Assembly: GCA_963714145.1 (NCBI GenBank)
Contig: OY970235.1
Coordinates: 5,146,001 to 5,210,000, forward strand
Reading direction: 5' to 3'
DNA: 64,000 nucleotides
DNA from: JBBWZH01 sp035544115
GTDB taxonomy: Bacteria; Actinomycetota; Actinomycetes; Mycobacteriales; CADCTP01
Shown here: in pieces, positions 63,133-64,000 of the stretch
Layout of the letters: the number at the start of each line of letters is the position of its first letter
Position numbering within the stretch: position 1 is the first letter of the stretch
The notes under the pieces: generated by a model
What the model saw: the letters and a program-made list of their open reading frames with translations, nothing else
What the model was told of the DNA's origin: nothing
Database searches by the model: none
Program-made: the position numbers and the translations under genes

Positions 63133-63933
63133 ATGCGGTGGCGCCGGGTGGCAGTGGTGGCTGGGCTGAGCATGTTGCTGGTCAGCTGCGGGTCGAACGA
63201 TTCGAGCAACCCGCCGGCGGCGGGCAGTGGCACCGGCACCAGCGCCGGCACCTCGTCGTTGAACGGCACGATCACCGTGCTGGCGGCGGCCTCACTGACC
63301 GAGTCGTTCACCGAACTGGGCAAGCAGTTCGAGGCGGCGCACCCCGGGGTGAGCATCAAGTTCAGCTACGGGGCCTCGTCCACGCTGGCCACCCAGATCG
63401 TGAACGGCGCGCCGGCGGACGTGTTCGCCTCGGCCAGCCCCAGCAACATGGACCAGGTGGTCAAGGCCGGCGAGGCCAGCGCCCCGGCCACCTTCGCCCG
63501 GAACGTGCTGGAGATCGCGGTGCCGCCGGACAACCCGGCCAAGATCGCCGCGGTGGCCGACCTGGCCAGGTCCGGCGTGAAGGTCGCGGTCTGCGCGCCG
63601 CAGGTGCCGTGCGGCAAGATCGCCGCGAAGGTGTTCGAGAACGCGAAGGTCACGGTCAAGCCGGTCACCCTCGGGCAGGACGTCAAGGCGGTGCTGACCG
63701 CGGTCCGCACCGGTGAGGTGGACGCCGGCCTGGTCTACGTGACCGACGTGAGGTCCGCCGGCAGCGCGGTCACCGGGGTCGAGATCCCGGCCGAGCAGAA
63801 CGCCTCCACCGACTACCCGATCGCCGTCACCAAGGCCGCCAAGAACACCGCGCTGGCGCAGGCGTTCGTCGACTACGTGAAGTCCAGCGACGGGCAGGCC
63901 CTGCTGAGCAAGGCCGGCTTCGCCAGCCCGTGA
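63133..63933 (+). CDS. modA: Molybdate ABC transporter binding lipoprotein ModA
   Basis: 266 residues. Signal peptide ending in lipobox LLVSC. TITVLAAASLTESFTELGKQFEAAHPGVSIKFSYGASSTLATQIVNGAPADVFASAS is the ModA signature, including the serines and backbone that hold the oxyanion. VCAPQVPCGKIA, VKAVLTAVRTGEVDAGLVYVTD and YPIAVTK follow. GGAGGAGGC precedes the ATG. modB and modC are expected just beyond the end of the window, where only a GGCCCAGTGGCTGGCCC-type repeat (63945-64000) is seen. Confidence 0.93.
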   Translation: MRWRRVAVVAGLSMLLVSCGSNDSSNPPAAGSGTGTSAGTSSLNGTITVLAAASLTESFTELGKQFEAAHPGVSIKFSYGASSTLATQIVNGAPADVFASASPSNMDQVVKAGEASAPATFARNVLEIAVPPDNPAKIAAVADLARSGVKVAVCAPQVPCGKIAAKVFENAKVTVKPVTLGQDVKAVLTAVRTGEVDAGLVYVTDVRSAGSAVTGVEIPAEQNASTDYPIAVTKAAKNTALAQAFVDYVKSSDGQALLSKAGFASP

Positions 63934-64000
63934 CCGGACCCGTCCGGCCGCCCGGCCCGGCGGCTGGCCCAGGCCCAGTGGCTGGCCCGGGCCCAGTGGC

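Noticed and set aside
1..64000. tRNA, rRNA or intact transposase
   Set aside because: No cloverleaf-like intergenic sequence, rRNA segment or transposase motif was recognised on either strand.

Overview
The window is high-GC (roughly 70% or more) DNA with dense genes, frequent GTG starts, ATGA/GTGA start-stop overlaps and proline/alanine-rich low-complexity tails. Together with an SCO2521-2525-type gene set, an F420/flavin LLM-family enzyme, a DUF3152-type protein and lipoprotein solute-binding proteins, this points to a soil actinobacterium (Streptomyces, Frankia or Micromonospora-like breadth). I cannot place it to genus. No rRNA, tRNA, CRISPR array or intact insertion sequence was found.

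Layout. 0-3.3 kb: end of a WbqC-like gene, a GT2 synthase and a GH18 protein, tightly coupled (polysaccharide synthesis or processing). 3.5-4.4 kb: PAC2-family gene broken by several +1 shifts. 4.7-8.3 kb: FadR-type regulator, a sulfite-oxidase-like molybdoenzyme with its cytochrome b partner, and an EAL-HDOD signalling protein. 8.3-14.7 kb: aminobutyraldehyde dehydrogenase plus GABA aminotransferase, PPK2 kinase, and a membrane GGDEF-EAL protein. 14.8-20.7 kb: TetR regulator and a complete branched-chain-type ABC transporter (livG-F-H-M-K) with a shared inverted repeat in front of livG and livK. 21-23.3 kb: class I aminotransferase and a D-amino-acid oxidase-like flavoenzyme.

23.6-40.4 kb is the accessory heart. 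It starts with a six-gene operon (SAM methyltransferase, SCO2524-, SCO2523- (variant P-loop), SCO2522- and SCO2521-like proteins, and a membrane coiled-coil protein). Directly downstream lies a giant sensor of about 1960 residues: TIR, metallophosphoesterase, NACHT-type STAND ATPase, pentapeptide repeats, fourteen WD40 repeats, with one frame break after TIR. An aldo-keto reductase, a HipA N-terminal remnant, a small unknown protein and an AbiEi/AbiEii type IV toxin-antitoxin pair follow. This resembles a defence island, and the operon plus giant sensor is the best candidate for an undescribed system.

40.5-46.9 kb: amidohydrolase divergent from boxC-boxB (aerobic benzoyl-CoA epoxidation), two HExxH metalloprotease-like proteins and a 53-residue membrane peptide. 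47-54.1 kb (minus strand): a seven-gene operon for uptake and breakdown of a pyrimidine/hydantoin-like compound (nitrilase-type ureidopropionase, dihydropyrimidinase, LLM oxidoreductase, THI5/NMT1-type ABC transporter). Its first five genes carry many +1 frame breaks while the last two are clean. 54.3-64 kb: secreted repeat protein, fused SecDF, anchored small protein, K+/H+-type antiporter, acyl-CoA dehydrogenase, quinone reductase, a small three-helix protein, an HTH-TOBE molybdate sensor-like protein and ModA.
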